DNA of 59,035 nt, from NCBI RefSeq assembly GCF_001282115.1, contig NZ_LJBR01000125.1, forward strand, positions 1 to 59,035, given 5' to 3'. The translations under genes were made by a program, and so were the position numbers. The notes under the pieces are model-generated. The model was not told where the DNA came from, made no database searches, and saw only the letters and a list, made by a program, of their open reading frames with translations. Below, in pieces: positions 19,535-30,816 of the stretch (its first letter is position 1; every line of letters begins with the position of its first letter). This stretch comes from Streptomyces sp. NRRL B-24085. Its GTDB lineage: Bacteria > Actinomycetota > Actinomycetes > Streptomycetales > Streptomycetaceae.

Positions 19535-20966
19535 GCAAGAGCGTAGCAGCGTCACGGAACTGGCGGAACGTCTGCGGCAGGAGCTGGACCGCTACTCTCC
19601 CGGTGGAAAGCTCCCGTCGAGTCGGGTCCTCGTCGACCGCTTCCGGGTCAGTCCGGTGACCGTCTCCCGTGCCCTCGCCCAGTTGGCCGCGGAGGGCCTG
19701 GTGGTGACCCGCCCCGGCGCCGGCGCCTTCCGCGCGCAGAGCCGCACCGCCGCCGCCGCGGCCGGGGACACCTCCTGGCAGGAGGTCGCGCTGAGCGCGG
19801 ACGGCGCCGCCGACCTCGTACCGCGCTCGGTGGACGCGTCCGGGGTCCTGGTCTCGCTGGCCGCCCCGCCGCCCGGGGTGGTCGAGTTCAACGGCGGCTA
19901 TCTGCACCCCGCCCTCCAGCCGGAGCGGGCGATGTCCGCGGCCCTGGCCCGCGCCGGCCGCCGCCCCGGGGCGTGGGGGCGACCGCCGACGGAGGGGCTG
20001 CCGGAACTGCGCGAGTGGTTCGCGCGGAACATCGGCGGCGCGGTCACCGCCGCGGAGGTGCTGATCACCGCGGGCGGCCAGTCGGCGCTCACGACCGCGC
20101 TGCGCGCGCTCGCCCCGCCCGGCGCACCCGTGCTCGTCGAGTCGCCCACCTACCCCGGCATGCTGGCGATCGCGCGCTCGGCGGGCCTGCGCCCCGTCCC
20201 GGTCCCTGTCGACGCGGACGGGGTGCGGCCCGCCCTGCTCGCCGACGCGTTCCGGGCGCCCGGCGCCCGGGTGTTCGTCTGCCAGCCGCTGTTCCAGAAC
20301 CCGACCGGCGCGGTGCTGGCCCCCGAACGCCGGGGCGAGGTGCTGCGGATCGCCCGCGAGGCCGGTGCGTTCGTCGTCGAGGACGACTTCGTTCGACGGC
20401 TCGTGCACGAGGACGCGGGCCCGCTGCCGCGTCCGCTGGCCGCCGACGACCCCGACGGTGTCGTCGTCCATGTGAGCTCGCTGACCAAAGCGACCTCGCC
20501 GAGCTTCCGGGTGAGCGCGCTCGCCGCGCGCGGGCCGGTGCTGGAGCGCCTGCGCGCGATCCAGGTCGTCGACACCTTCTTCGTCCCCCGGCCCCTCCAG
20601 GAGGCCGCCCTGGAACTGGTCGGCTCGCCGGCCTGGCCCCGTCATCTGCGCACGATCTCGGCCGAGTTGCGGACCCGCCGGGACACCATGACCACCGCCC
20701 TGCGCCTCGGCCTGCCCGAACTCGCCCTCCCGCACATCCCCTCCGGCGGCTACCACCTCTGGCTCCGCCTGCCCGACGGTACGGACGAGGCCGCCCTGAC
20801 CGCGGCGGCCCTCCGCGCGGGCGTCGCGATCACCCCCGGCCGCCCGTACTTCAGCGCGGAACCCCCCGCGGGACACCTGCGGTTGAGCTTCGCGGCGGTG
20901 GCGGGACCGCAGGAGATCCAGGAGGGCGTACGGCGGCTCCGTGCGGCTTGCGAGGAGGTGCTCTAG
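19533..20966 (+). CDS. MocR/GntR-type aminotransferase-like regulator
   Basis: A 477-residue fusion. An N-terminal GntR winged helix (about residues 5-75: KLPSSRVLVDRFRVSPVTVSRALAQLAAEGLV, split here as a motif) is joined to a type I aminotransferase-fold domain (about 105-475). PLP-site features are FQNPTGAVLAPERR, ED-D in VVEDDF, and the Schiff-base lysine K319 in SSLTKATSPSFR. MocR proteins sense PLP or PLP-amino-acid adducts. Its ATG overlaps that of the divergent DMT transporter, its likely target. The stop codon shares CTAG with the convergent DUF6461 gene, so the gene is butted against both neighbours with no spacer. Confidence 0.88.
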
Positions 20967-21466
20967 CCGCGCGGCAGCGTCCCGCACCGGAACTCGGCGG
21001 TGGCGAACAGCTCCGGTGTCAGCCGGATGCCGGTCAGGCGGTGGGCGAGGGCGAAGGAGGCGCCGGTCAGGGCCGCGTAGTAGGCGTCGTGGTCGCCGTC
21101 CTCGTCGCGCTCGGCGAGGTCGAAGCCCGACTCCCGCATCTCGGCGAGGAGTTCGTCGGGGCGGCTGCCGTACCGCTCCTCGGCGAACAGGGGCTGGAAG
21201 TCCAGGCGCAGATCACCGTCCTCGTACCAGCAGAAGCGGTCCACGGCGTTGACATCAAGGAAGTGCGAGACGATCCGGCGGCCGCGGGAGAGGAGCAGCA
21301 TGACCTGGTCGGTGACGCCGAGGCAGCCGTTGAACTCCACCGTCAGCGTCCAGCCATCCACGGCCGCGGCCCCGACGAACATCCGGGAGGGCCCGGAGAG
21401 TTCGTACGCCGGCCCGCTCAGCCCGTCCACCCCGACGATCCGCCCGTGCCCCATCGCACCCGGCAC
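20963..21466 (-). CDS. DUF6461 family protein
   Basis: A 167-residue acidic protein if read from GTG 21466, which has GAGG 11 nt upstream; ATG 21454 is an alternative four codons later. The core (WTLTVEFNGCLG ... LSRGRRIVSHFLDVNA ... GDLRLDFQPLFAEERYG) matches the DUF6461 pattern found in many Streptomyces proteins of unknown role. No signal peptide or membrane helix. Its stop overlaps that of the MocR gene. Confidence 0.75.
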   Translation of the reverse strand: MPGAMGHGRIVGVDGLSGPAYELSGPSRMFVGAAAVDGWTLTVEFNGCLGVTDQVMLLLSRGRRIVSHFLDVNAVDRFCWYEDGDLRLDFQPLFAEERYGSRPDELLAEMRESGFDLAERDEDGDHDAYYAALTGASFALAHRLTGIRLTPELFATAEFRCGTLPRG

Positions 21467-21529
21467 TGACAACGTCCTCGGGGGGAAAACCGTTCGACGC
21501 CGGTGTTCGTGGCCTGGAAACCTCCCGGC

Positions 21530-21970
21530 ATGACCGACACCCCGCCCCTCGCCCAGGGCTACGAGATCTCCACCGACCCCGACCGCATCGACGCCGGGCG
21601 GGTGCACCACTGGCTGTCGACGGACGCGTACTGGGCGATCGGGCGGCCGAGGGAGAAGCAGGACCGGGCGATCGCCGGATCGCTCAACTTCGGGGTGTAC
21701 GCGGCGGAATCGGGCGACCAGGTGGCGTATGCCCGAGTGATCACCGATCTGGCCACGTTCGCCTGGCTGTGCGATGTGTACGTCGACCGGTCGGTGCGAG
21801 GCCGGGGCATCGGTACGGCGCTGGTGGGGGCCGTGCGCGAGCACCTGCGCCCCCACGGTCTCAAGCGCGTTCTGCTCGCCACCCACGACGCCCACGACGT
21901 GTACGCCAGGCTCGGGTTCGCGCCGCTCGCCGAGCCGGACCAGTGGATGGCGCTGGCCTTCGGGCAGTGA
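21530..21970 (+). CDS. GNAT-family N-acetyltransferase
   Basis: A 146-residue GNAT protein. The acetyl-CoA loop is VRGRGIGTALV (about residues 87-97), preceded by the beta-strand FAWLCDVYVD and followed by VLLATHDAHDVYARLGF. This is the short, single-domain subclass often annotated as a phosphinothricin-like acetyltransferase; the substrate is unknown. ATG 21530 is chosen because the conserved region starts soon after; there is no strong ribosome binding site. It is divergent from the DUF6461 gene. Confidence 0.85.
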   Translation: MTDTPPLAQGYEISTDPDRIDAGRVHHWLSTDAYWAIGRPREKQDRAIAGSLNFGVYAAESGDQVAYARVITDLATFAWLCDVYVDRSVRGRGIGTALVGAVREHLRPHGLKRVLLATHDAHDVYARLGFAPLAEPDQWMALAFGQ

Positions 21971-22008
21971 GTCCCGAGGCACCCTCGGTAACTCCCCGGT
22001 AACGCCTC

Positions 22009-22043
22009 TTGACCTGCGCACTCTCGCGGCTCACGATCGCCGC
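22009..22043 (+). promoter_or_regulatory. Promoter of the histidine-phosphatase-like gene
   Basis: TTGACC (22009-22014), 17 nt, CACGAT (22032-22037), then six bases to the ATG at 22044. The spacing predicts a leaderless mRNA. Confidence 0.5.
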
Positions 22044-22643
22044 ATGCAACTTCGGGTCACGTTCGTCGCCGCCGCGCGCAGTTCCTCGCTGCTCGCCGAG
22101 CGGTTCGAGGACGACCGTCCGCTCGACCAAGTCGGCTGGGACGAGGTGCTGGCCGTGGCACACGACCTGCTGCCGCTCGCGGCGGCCGAGCTGCGGTACT
22201 GCTCGCCCGCGCCCCGCAGCCGTGCCACCGGCGACGCCCTCGGCTACGCACCCCTCGTCCAGCTCGGCCTGCGCGACTGCGACATGGGCCGTTGGCGGGG
22301 GCTGACCCTGGGCGAGGCGATGGCCCGCGAGCCGGAATCCGTGGACGCCTGGCTCGCCGACCCACGGGCGACCCCGCACGGCGGGGAGTCACTGATCGAC
22401 TTCATCACCCGCGTCGGCGACTGGCTCGAGACCCGGCCCGTCGAGGACGGCGGCCGTGTCGTCGCCGTCGCGGAACCCTCCGTGATCCGCGCCGCGCTGG
22501 TGTACGCCCTGAAGGCACCGCCCTCCACCTACTGGAACATCGACGTGCGCCCCCTGTCGGCGACGACGGTGACCGGCAGATCCGGGCGTTGGAGCCTCCG
22601 CTTCGAGGGCGTCCCGACGCAGCCGGCGCGGACCAGGGGGTAG
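22044..22643 (+). CDS. Degenerate histidine-phosphatase-fold protein
   Basis: A 199-residue protein that follows the histidine phosphatase (phosphoglycerate mutase-like) layout: an N-terminal strand, YCSPAPRSRATGDALG, LRDCDMGRWRGLTLGEA, PHGGESLIDFITRVGDWL and a final strand before VIRAALVYALK. The two catalytic histidines are missing. The RHG position reads AARS near residue 11, and the second-His position reads AEPSVIR instead of SHGGVIR. It is therefore probably a pseudo-enzyme or binding protein. Relatives of this kind are often annotated histidine phosphatase and found beside cobalt-transport (CbtA/CbtB) genes, which are not seen here. The 3' end lies in a local direct repeat. Confidence 0.75.
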   Translation: MQLRVTFVAAARSSSLLAERFEDDRPLDQVGWDEVLAVAHDLLPLAAAELRYCSPAPRSRATGDALGYAPLVQLGLRDCDMGRWRGLTLGEAMAREPESVDAWLADPRATPHGGESLIDFITRVGDWLETRPVEDGGRVVAVAEPSVIRAALVYALKAPPSTYWNIDVRPLSATTVTGRSGRWSLRFEGVPTQPARTRG

Positions 22644-22692
22644 CTCCGCGGGGCGCCGGGTGCCGGCGTGGACCAGGAGGTAGCTCCGCGGG
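22624..22692 (+). repeat. Local direct repeat at a gene 3' end
   Basis: A 29-bp unit occurs twice with a 40-bp period (22624-22652 and 22664-22692), 27 of 29 positions identical; its core is GGTAGCTCCGCGGG. The first copy contains the stop codon of the histidine-phosphatase-like gene. Confidence 0.7.
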
Positions 22693-22714
22693 CACGGGGC
22701 GCCGTCCCGTCCTC

Positions 22715-23191
22715 TCAGTGGCCGGTCCGTCCCGCTCCCCGGCCGTCCTCCGTCCGGCGGGTGTACTCCGTCGTCAGGACCAGGTCCTTCGCCGGACCGC
22801 CGACCCGCCACACCGTGCGCCAGTGGTCCGCGTCCAGGACCGTGAACTCGCCCCGGTAGAGGTCCGCCGCGCAGGGGTGGTCGGCGACATGGTGGCCGGA
22901 GCCGAGGTCCAGCACGTGGAAGGGGCGTCCGTCGGCGAAGCGCACGTCCGCCGTGCCGCGAGTCCTGCCGGGGAGGAACCGGAGTGTGCGCTCGGCGGGG
23001 CGGGGGACGCCGTGCCAGACGAAGGTGCCCGTTTCCCGGGACAGCAGTCCGCCGCCCTCCAGCCGGCCGAAAGCAGTCGTACCGGAGAACCGCCCCTCGT
23101 CCCCGCTCGCCAGATCCCGCACGGTTCGCTCGGTCCGCCAGCTCCCCGCCAGGTACTCCAGCGCATCCGCCACTGGCCAGAACCCGCCCAT
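22715..23191 (-). CDS. DUF6314 family protein
   Basis: A 158-residue protein read from ATG 23191 with GGAAGG and GGGG upstream. The pattern DALEYLAGSWRTERTVRDLASGDEG, then G-x-x-x-F ... GGLLSRETGTFVWHG ... DVRFADGRPFHVLDL ... WRTVWRVGGPAKDLVLTTEY (each motif shown apart) is that of DUF6314, a lipocalin-like beta-barrel family of unknown function. Frames extending to 23281 lie within the arabinofuranosidase promoter and are not believed. It is divergent from the GH51 gene. Confidence 0.8.
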   Translation of the reverse strand: MGGFWPVADALEYLAGSWRTERTVRDLASGDEGRFSGTTAFGRLEGGGLLSRETGTFVWHGVPRPAERTLRFLPGRTRGTADVRFADGRPFHVLDLGSGHHVADHPCAADLYRGEFTVLDADHWRTVWRVGGPAKDLVLTTEYTRRTEDGRGAGRTGH

Positions 23192-23211
23192 CAGCCCCTG
23201 CCTTCCGACAC

Positions 23212-23297
23212 TTTCGAAACCGCGCGACCCGTTGACGCTCCGGATCACCCTCCCTATCTTGCCGTTCGAAGTGCTGATCACCGTTTGGTATTTCGAA
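23212..23297 (+). promoter_or_regulatory. Promoter and TTCGAA operator sites of the arabinofuranosidase gene
   Basis: A near-consensus promoter TTGACG (23232-23237), 17 nt, TATCTT (23255-23260) is surrounded by three palindromic sites: TTTCGAAA (23212-23219), TTCGAA (23265-23270, at the expected start point) and TTTCGAA (23291-23297). Similar CGAAA/TTTCG inverted repeats precede xylanase and other hemicellulase genes of Streptomyces and are known repressor targets there. This looks like substrate-controlled repression. Confidence 0.6.
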
Positions 23298-23331
23298 CGT
23301 CACCGTCGACAGAGAGAGCCGCGGAGCATCC

Positions 23332-25809
23332 ATGTCACGCACCCGCTGGAGACTCGGTCTCGGCGCCACCGCCCTCCTGGTGGCCGCCGGCCTGATCCCC
23401 GCCCCCGCCCATGCCGAGGACGTCACCGACTACGCGATCACCGTCGACCCGTCCGCCCAGGGCGCGAAGATCGACGACACCATGTACGGCGTCTTCTTCG
23501 AGGACATCAACCGGGCCGCCGACGGCGGTCTGTACGCCGAGCTCGTGCAGAACCGCTCCTTCGAGTACTCCACCGACGACAATGGGTCGTACACCCCGCT
23601 GACCTCCTGGACGGTCGACGGCACGGCCCGGGTCGTGAACGACGACGGCCGGCTCAACGCCCGCAACCGCAACTACCTCGCCCTGGGCGCCGGTTCGTCC
23701 GTCACGAACACCGGGTACAACACCGGCGTCCACGTCGAGGCGGGCAAGAAGTACGACTTCTCGGTGTGGGCCCGCGCGGACGCCGGCACCGCCCTCACGG
23801 TCTCCCTGCGGGACGCCGACGGCACCCTCGCCACCGCCCGCGAGGTCACCGTCACCAAGAGCGGCTGGGCCCGGTACAAGGCCGTCTTCACCGCCACCCG
23901 CACCAGTTCCGCGGCCCGTCTCACCGTGGCCTCGTCTGCCGCGGCTGCCCTCGACATGGTGTCCCTCTTCCCCCGCGACACCTACCGCGGTGAACCCAAC
24001 GGGCTGCGCAAGGACCTCGCCGAGAAGATCGCCGCCCTGCACCCGGGCTTCGTGCGGTTCCCCGGCGGCTGCCTGGTCAACACGGGCTCGATGGAGGACT
24101 ACAGCGAGGCCTCCGGCTTCCAGCGCAAGCGGTCCTACCAGTGGAAGGACACCATCGGCCCGGTCGAACAGCGTGCGACCAACGCCAACTTCTGGGGCTA
24201 CAACCAGAGTTACGGCCTCGGCTACTACGAGTACTTCCGGCTCTCCGAGGACATCGGCGCCATGCCGCTGCCCGTCGTGCCCGCCCTGGTGACCGGCTGC
24301 GGCCAGAACAGGGCCGTCGTCGACGAGGCACTGCTCAAGCGGCACATCCAGGACACCCTCGACCTCATCGAGTTCGCCAACGGCCCGGCGAGCTCCACGT
24401 GGGGCAAGGTGCGGGCGAGGATGGGCCACCCCAAGCCCTTCCACCTCACCCACATCGAGGTCGGCAACGAGGAGAACCTGCCGAACGAGTTCTTCGCCCG
24501 GTTCAAGGAGTTCCGCGCCGCCGTCCAGGCGAAGTACCCGGACATCCAGGTGATCTCCAACTCCGGCCCCGACGACTCCGGGACGACCTTCGACACCGCC
24601 TGGCAGCTCAACAGGGACGCCAAGGTCGACATGGTCGACGAGCACTACTACAACAGTCCCCGGTGGTTCCTCCAGAACAACGACCGCTACGACTCCTACG
24701 ACCGCAACGGCCCGAAGGTCTTCCTCGGCGAGTACGCCTCCCAGGGCAACACCTTCAAGAACGGCCTCACCGAGGCCGCCTTCATGACCGGCCTGGAGCG
24801 CAACGCGGACGTCGTCAAACTCGCCTCCTACGCGCCGCTGTTCGCCAACGAGGACTACGTCCAGTGGCGCCCGGACCTGATCTGGTTCAACAATCACGCC
24901 TCCTGGAACTCCGCCAACTACGAGGTCCAGAAGCTGTTCACGAACAACGTCGGCGACCGCGTGGTGCCCTCCACGGCCACCGGCACGCCCTCCCTGCTCG
25001 CCCCGATCACCGGCGCCGTGGGCCTGTCGACCTGGGCGACGACGGCGGCGTACGACGACGTGAGGGTCACGGATGCCGACGGGCGTGCCCTGCTCACCGA
25101 CGACTTCTCCTCCGGCGCCTCGCAGTGGACGCACACCGGCGCCGGCGCCTGGAGCGTCCAGGACGGGCAGTACGTGCAGACGGACGTGAACGCCGAGAAC
25201 ACCATGGTCTCGGCCGGTGACCCGTCCTGGCACGACTACGACCTGAAGGTGAAGGCCACCAAGAAGGCCGGCAAGGAGGGCTTCCTCGTCGCCTTCGGCG
25301 TCAAGGACACCGGCAACTACTACTGGTGGAACATCGGCGGCTGGAACAACACCCAGACCGCCGTCGAACAGGCCGTGGACGGCGGCAAGTCCACGCTGAT
25401 CTCCAAGGCCGGGTCGGTCGAGACCGGCCGTGCCTACGACATCGACGTCAAGGTGCGCGGCCGCCAGGTCACCCTCTACCTCGACGGACAGGAGTGGGGC
25501 GGCTTCACCGACGACAAGCCGGCCGAGCCGTTCCGCCAGGTCGTCACCAAGGACCGGAAGACCGGCGATCTGATCCTCAAGGTCGTCAACGCCCAGGACT
25601 CCGCGGCCCGTACGGCCGTCGACCTCGGCGGCGCCAAGGTCGCGTCCAGGGCCCGGGTGACCACCCTCGCGGCCGCCCAGGACGCCGTGAACACCGAGAC
25701 GTCCACGGCGGTCGCCCCGGTGACGTCCACCTTCGACCGGGTCGCCGGGAAGTTCTCGTACACCTTCCCGGCGAACTCGGTCACCTTCCTGAGGATCAGG
25801 CAGAGGTAG
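23332..25809 (+). CDS. Secreted alpha-L-arabinofuranosidase, GH51, modular
   Basis: An 825-residue secreted enzyme. The signal peptide ends near PAHAED (about residue 28). A GH51 start (IDDTMYGVFFEDIN) is interrupted by a CBM4/9-like jelly roll (about 85-210). The catalytic TIM barrel follows, with the predicted acid/base E380 in EVGNEEN and nucleophile E467 in FLGEYAS. A concanavalin-like domain (about 570-755, DDFSSGASQWTHTG ... YYWWNIGGWNNTQ ... VTLYLDGQEW) is inserted before the C-terminal beta-sandwich (TFPANSVTFLRI). It removes arabinosyl side chains from arabinoxylan or arabinan. GCGGAG precedes the ATG by 6 nt. The multi-domain, exported form differs from the intracellular GH51 type. 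Confidence 0.92.
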   Translation: MSRTRWRLGLGATALLVAAGLIPAPAHAEDVTDYAITVDPSAQGAKIDDTMYGVFFEDINRAADGGLYAELVQNRSFEYSTDDNGSYTPLTSWTVDGTARVVNDDGRLNARNRNYLALGAGSSVTNTGYNTGVHVEAGKKYDFSVWARADAGTALTVSLRDADGTLATAREVTVTKSGWARYKAVFTATRTSSAARLTVASSAAAALDMVSLFPRDTYRGEPNGLRKDLAEKIAALHPGFVRFPGGCLVNTGSMEDYSEASGFQRKRSYQWKDTIGPVEQRATNANFWGYNQSYGLGYYEYFRLSEDIGAMPLPVVPALVTGCGQNRAVVDEALLKRHIQDTLDLIEFANGPASSTWGKVRARMGHPKPFHLTHIEVGNEENLPNEFFARFKEFRAAVQAKYPDIQVISNSGPDDSGTTFDTAWQLNRDAKVDMVDEHYYNSPRWFLQNNDRYDSYDRNGPKVFLGEYASQGNTFKNGLTEAAFMTGLERNADVVKLASYAPLFANEDYVQWRPDLIWFNNHASWNSANYEVQKLFTNNVGDRVVPSTATGTPSLLAPITGAVGLSTWATTAAYDDVRVTDADGRALLTDDFSSGASQWTHTGAGAWSVQDGQYVQTDVNAENTMVSAGDPSWHDYDLKVKATKKAGKEGFLVAFGVKDTGNYYWWNIGGWNNTQTAVEQAVDGGKSTLISKAGSVETGRAYDIDVKVRGRQVTLYLDGQEWGGFTDDKPAEPFRQVVTKDRKTGDLILKVVNAQDSAARTAVDLGGAKVASRARVTTLAAAQDAVNTETSTAVAPVTSTFDRVAGKFSYTFPANSVTFLRIRQR

Positions 25810-25856
25810 CCGGTGGGGGGTGGGGTGGAGCGGCACTTCTCGTTCGCTTTCGTATA

Positions 25857-25927
25857 GCGCCGAATTCACCCCACCGCCATCGTCGGGAGCACAACCAAGC
25901 GAATTCACCCCCCGTCTAATTCGGCGC
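25857..25927 (+). promoter_or_regulatory. Inverted and direct repeats upstream of the YfhO-like gene
   Basis: A perfect 10-bp inverted repeat GCGCCGAATT (25857-25866) / AATTCGGCGC (25918-25927) encloses a direct repeat CGAATTCACCCC (25861-25872 and 25900-25911). These AT-rich islands lie in the 161-nt gap before the gene and look like a regulator-binding region. Confidence 0.5.
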
Positions 25928-25970
25928 AGAAACAAAGCGCTGGGGCGAAGGCCCCGGACGGGGGCCTGAA

Positions 25971-28574
25971 TTGACCAGCGACCAGGGCGTGCGACCGACC
26001 GTCCCGCCCGAACCGAAGACCCTGGACGACCGCACGGGAGAGCGGCCGCCGCCCGCCGGACCGGGGCGGGCCGCCCTGCTGGCGGCGACGATCACCGTGC
26101 TCGTGCTCTGCGCGGCCGACGCCGTCGCCCGCAGCTACCCGTTCGGCCCGCGCACCCGGAACGTCAACGACCTGGGCAACCAGTACGTGCCGTTCCACGC
26201 GCACCTGTGGGACCTGCTGCACGGGCGGGGCACCGGCGGCCTCCTCGTCAACTGGCAGTCGGGGTACGGCGCGAGCTTCCTGCCCGACCTCGGCACCTAC
26301 CTCACTTGTCCGTTCGCGCTGCTCGTCGCCCTGTTCCCGAGGGACCGCATCGACCTCGCCGTGTACGTGATCACCTTGCTGAAGATCGCGTGCGCCGGTG
26401 CCGCCATGACGTGGCTGCTGCGGCGGCTGCGCCCCGGGCGCTGGTGGGCGGCGGGTCTGCTGGGCGCGTCCTACGCGCTGTGCGGCTGGACCGTGGCGAC
26501 CGCCTCGTACAACCTCATGTGGCTCGACGGGCTGATCGCCCTGCCGTTGCTGTGCCTGGTCGGCGAGTGGGTCCTGAGCGACCGGCGCCCGCTTCTGGCG
26601 GTGCTGGTGGTGTCGGCCGCCTGGGTCGCCAACTTCTACACCGCCTACATGGCCACCCTGGCCGCCGCGCTGGTGTTCCTGCTGCGGCTGTGGCTGTCCG
26701 AGCTCCCGCGCCGGCGCAGGCTCACCGCGGCCGGCCGGGCCGCCGTGACCTTCGCTCTCGGCATCGGCCTGGCCGCGCCCCTGGTGACGGTCGTCTACTT
26801 CGGCAGTGCGCACGCCTCCGAGGGCCGCTTCACCCGGTTCGCGCCGGTGGGCACCGAGGACCTGCTGGCCCGGCTGCTGCCGACGACGTACAGCTACGGT
26901 TCCCCGGCGCTCTTCGTCGGCACCACGGCACTGCTGCTCGCCCTCGCCCTGCCCTTCCACCGGGCGGCGCCCCGACGGGTGCGGGCCGGATGGACCCTGC
27001 TCGTGCTCGTCGTGACCCTGTCGATGCAGTGGGGCCCGACCCACCTGATGTGGCACGCCTTCGCCGCACCGCAGGGCAGCTCGTACCGCCAGACCTTCGT
27101 GGTGTGCGCCCTGCTGGTGATCGCGGCCTGGCACACGCTGTCCTACGGCCCCCTGGACCGCCGGGCCCTGGGCGCGGCGGCCGGACTGCTCACCCTGATC
27201 GCGGCCGTCGCGAGCGGCAGCCAACTGGTCCGTTCCTACGCCTGGCCGGTGTTCCTCACGGCGGCCTTGGGCACGCTGCTCGGACTGGTCCTGCTCGGCC
27301 GTGAGCGTCCCGTGCTGCGGGTGGCCCCTGCCGTGCTCGGCGCGGTCCTGCTCGTCGGCGTGCAGATGGGCGAGGCCACCGCCACCGACGCCGTGGCCAC
27401 CCGGATGCGGTTCGGGCACATGGACGACTACGCCCCCTGGGGCGACCGGCAGCAGCACCAGGCGGACGCGATCGACCGGACCGACGGCTGGCCCCGCTAC
27501 CGCACCGACCCGGGCCGCGAGCAGACCGTCGGCAACGACCCGCTGGAGCTCGGCGGCCAGGGCGCCCAGTACTACAGCAGCCACACCTCCGCGGTGCTGA
27601 GCAGCACGCTCACCGCCCTCGGCTTCGGCTGGACCTCGGGCGGCCGCAGCCTCCAGAGCCTGGACAACGCGGTCACGGACGCCGTCTTCTCGGTGGGCGC
27701 CCGGGTGCACTCCCCGCCGGACCCGCACCAGAACTGGTTCCCGCAGGACGGCACCGGGGTGACCGTGACCCGCGAGGACGTCCCGCCCCTCGTGACGGTC
27801 CGGCCGTCCGCCGCGACCGGTGCCTTCGGCCCGTCGCCGTACCGCAACCAGGAGCTGCTGCTGGGCGCCCGGGTGTACAGCCTGCCCCGCGTCACCGTCC
27901 TCAACGGCGCCGGGAAGCGGCCGTACCGCAGCACCGACCGCCGCCAGGGCGTGCGGGTCGGGGCGAAGGCGACGATCACCGCCCGGTGCCGCGCGGGCAG
28001 CGAGGTCTACTTCTGGGCACCGCACTTCGCCGGCACCGCGCGGCTCTCCGGGCCCTCCGCCCATGGTCCGACCGGCCGGTTCCGGGCGGACTGGCGGCCC
28101 CTGACCAAGATCGCCGCCATGCAGCGGCTCGGCACGGTCCCGGACTCCGGGCGCCTGACGATCGAGCTGTCCGCGAGCCGGCTGGGGGTCGTGCCGGACC
28201 GGGCGGTCGGCTGCCTGGACACCGGGCGCCTGCACACCGTCGTCCGAGAGCTCCGGGCCACCGGCGCCTCGAAGGTGACCGTCTCCGGCTCCGGCGGCAC
28301 GATCCGGGCGGACCTCCCGGCCGGCAGCAAGGGCGTCGCCGTCGTGGCCGCGCCCCGGATCGCCGGCTGGCGCTGCGCCGCCGGTGACGGGGTCCTCGTC
28401 CCCGCGAAGCAGTACCACGGGCTGATCGCCGTACCCCTCGACGGCACCTCGACGAGTGTGACCTGCGCCTTCCGGCCGCCCGGTCTGCGCCTGGGCACGG
28501 CGATCGGGGGTAGTTCCCTCGCGGTGCTCACCGGACTCGGCGTGTTCGGGGCGGTGCGCCGACGGAGGGCGTGA
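25971..28574 (+). CDS. YfhO-family polytopic membrane protein
   Basis: An 867-residue protein with about eleven to fourteen membrane helices in residues 33-465, a large extracytoplasmic C-terminal domain (about 470-830) and a last helix at about 843-860. NDLGNQYVPFHAHLWDLLHG and the GYGASFLPDLGTYLT region are typical of YfhO proteins, a GT-C-like family that in Gram-positives takes part in glycosylating cell-wall polymers. TTG 25971 is the assumed start, with GGGGG 7 nt upstream; GTG 25989 is an alternative. It stands alone between the GH51 and arginine genes. Confidence 0.85.
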   Translation: MTSDQGVRPTVPPEPKTLDDRTGERPPPAGPGRAALLAATITVLVLCAADAVARSYPFGPRTRNVNDLGNQYVPFHAHLWDLLHGRGTGGLLVNWQSGYGASFLPDLGTYLTCPFALLVALFPRDRIDLAVYVITLLKIACAGAAMTWLLRRLRPGRWWAAGLLGASYALCGWTVATASYNLMWLDGLIALPLLCLVGEWVLSDRRPLLAVLVVSAAWVANFYTAYMATLAAALVFLLRLWLSELPRRRRLTAAGRAAVTFALGIGLAAPLVTVVYFGSAHASEGRFTRFAPVGTEDLLARLLPTTYSYGSPALFVGTTALLLALALPFHRAAPRRVRAGWTLLVLVVTLSMQWGPTHLMWHAFAAPQGSSYRQTFVVCALLVIAAWHTLSYGPLDRRALGAAAGLLTLIAAVASGSQLVRSYAWPVFLTAALGTLLGLVLLGRERPVLRVAPAVLGAVLLVGVQMGEATATDAVATRMRFGHMDDYAPWGDRQQHQADAIDRTDGWPRYRTDPGREQTVGNDPLELGGQGAQYYSSHTSAVLSSTLTALGFGWTSGGRSLQSLDNAVTDAVFSVGARVHSPPDPHQNWFPQDGTGVTVTREDVPPLVTVRPSAATGAFGPSPYRNQELLLGARVYSLPRVTVLNGAGKRPYRSTDRRQGVRVGAKATITARCRAGSEVYFWAPHFAGTARLSGPSAHGPTGRFRADWRPLTKIAAMQRLGTVPDSGRLTIELSASRLGVVPDRAVGCLDTGRLHTVVRELRATGASKVTVSGSGGTIRADLPAGSKGVAVVAAPRIAGWRCAAGDGVLVPAKQYHGLIAVPLDGTSTSVTCAFRPPGLRLGTAIGGSSLAVLTGLGVFGAVRRRRA

Positions 28575-28586
28575 GTATGCAGTCGG

Positions 28587-30812
<2,226 letters not shown>

Positions 30813-30816
<4 letters not shown>

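Noticed and set aside
22044..22643. Calling this an active phosphoglycerate-mutase-type phosphatase
   Set aside because: Both catalytic histidine positions are occupied by other residues.
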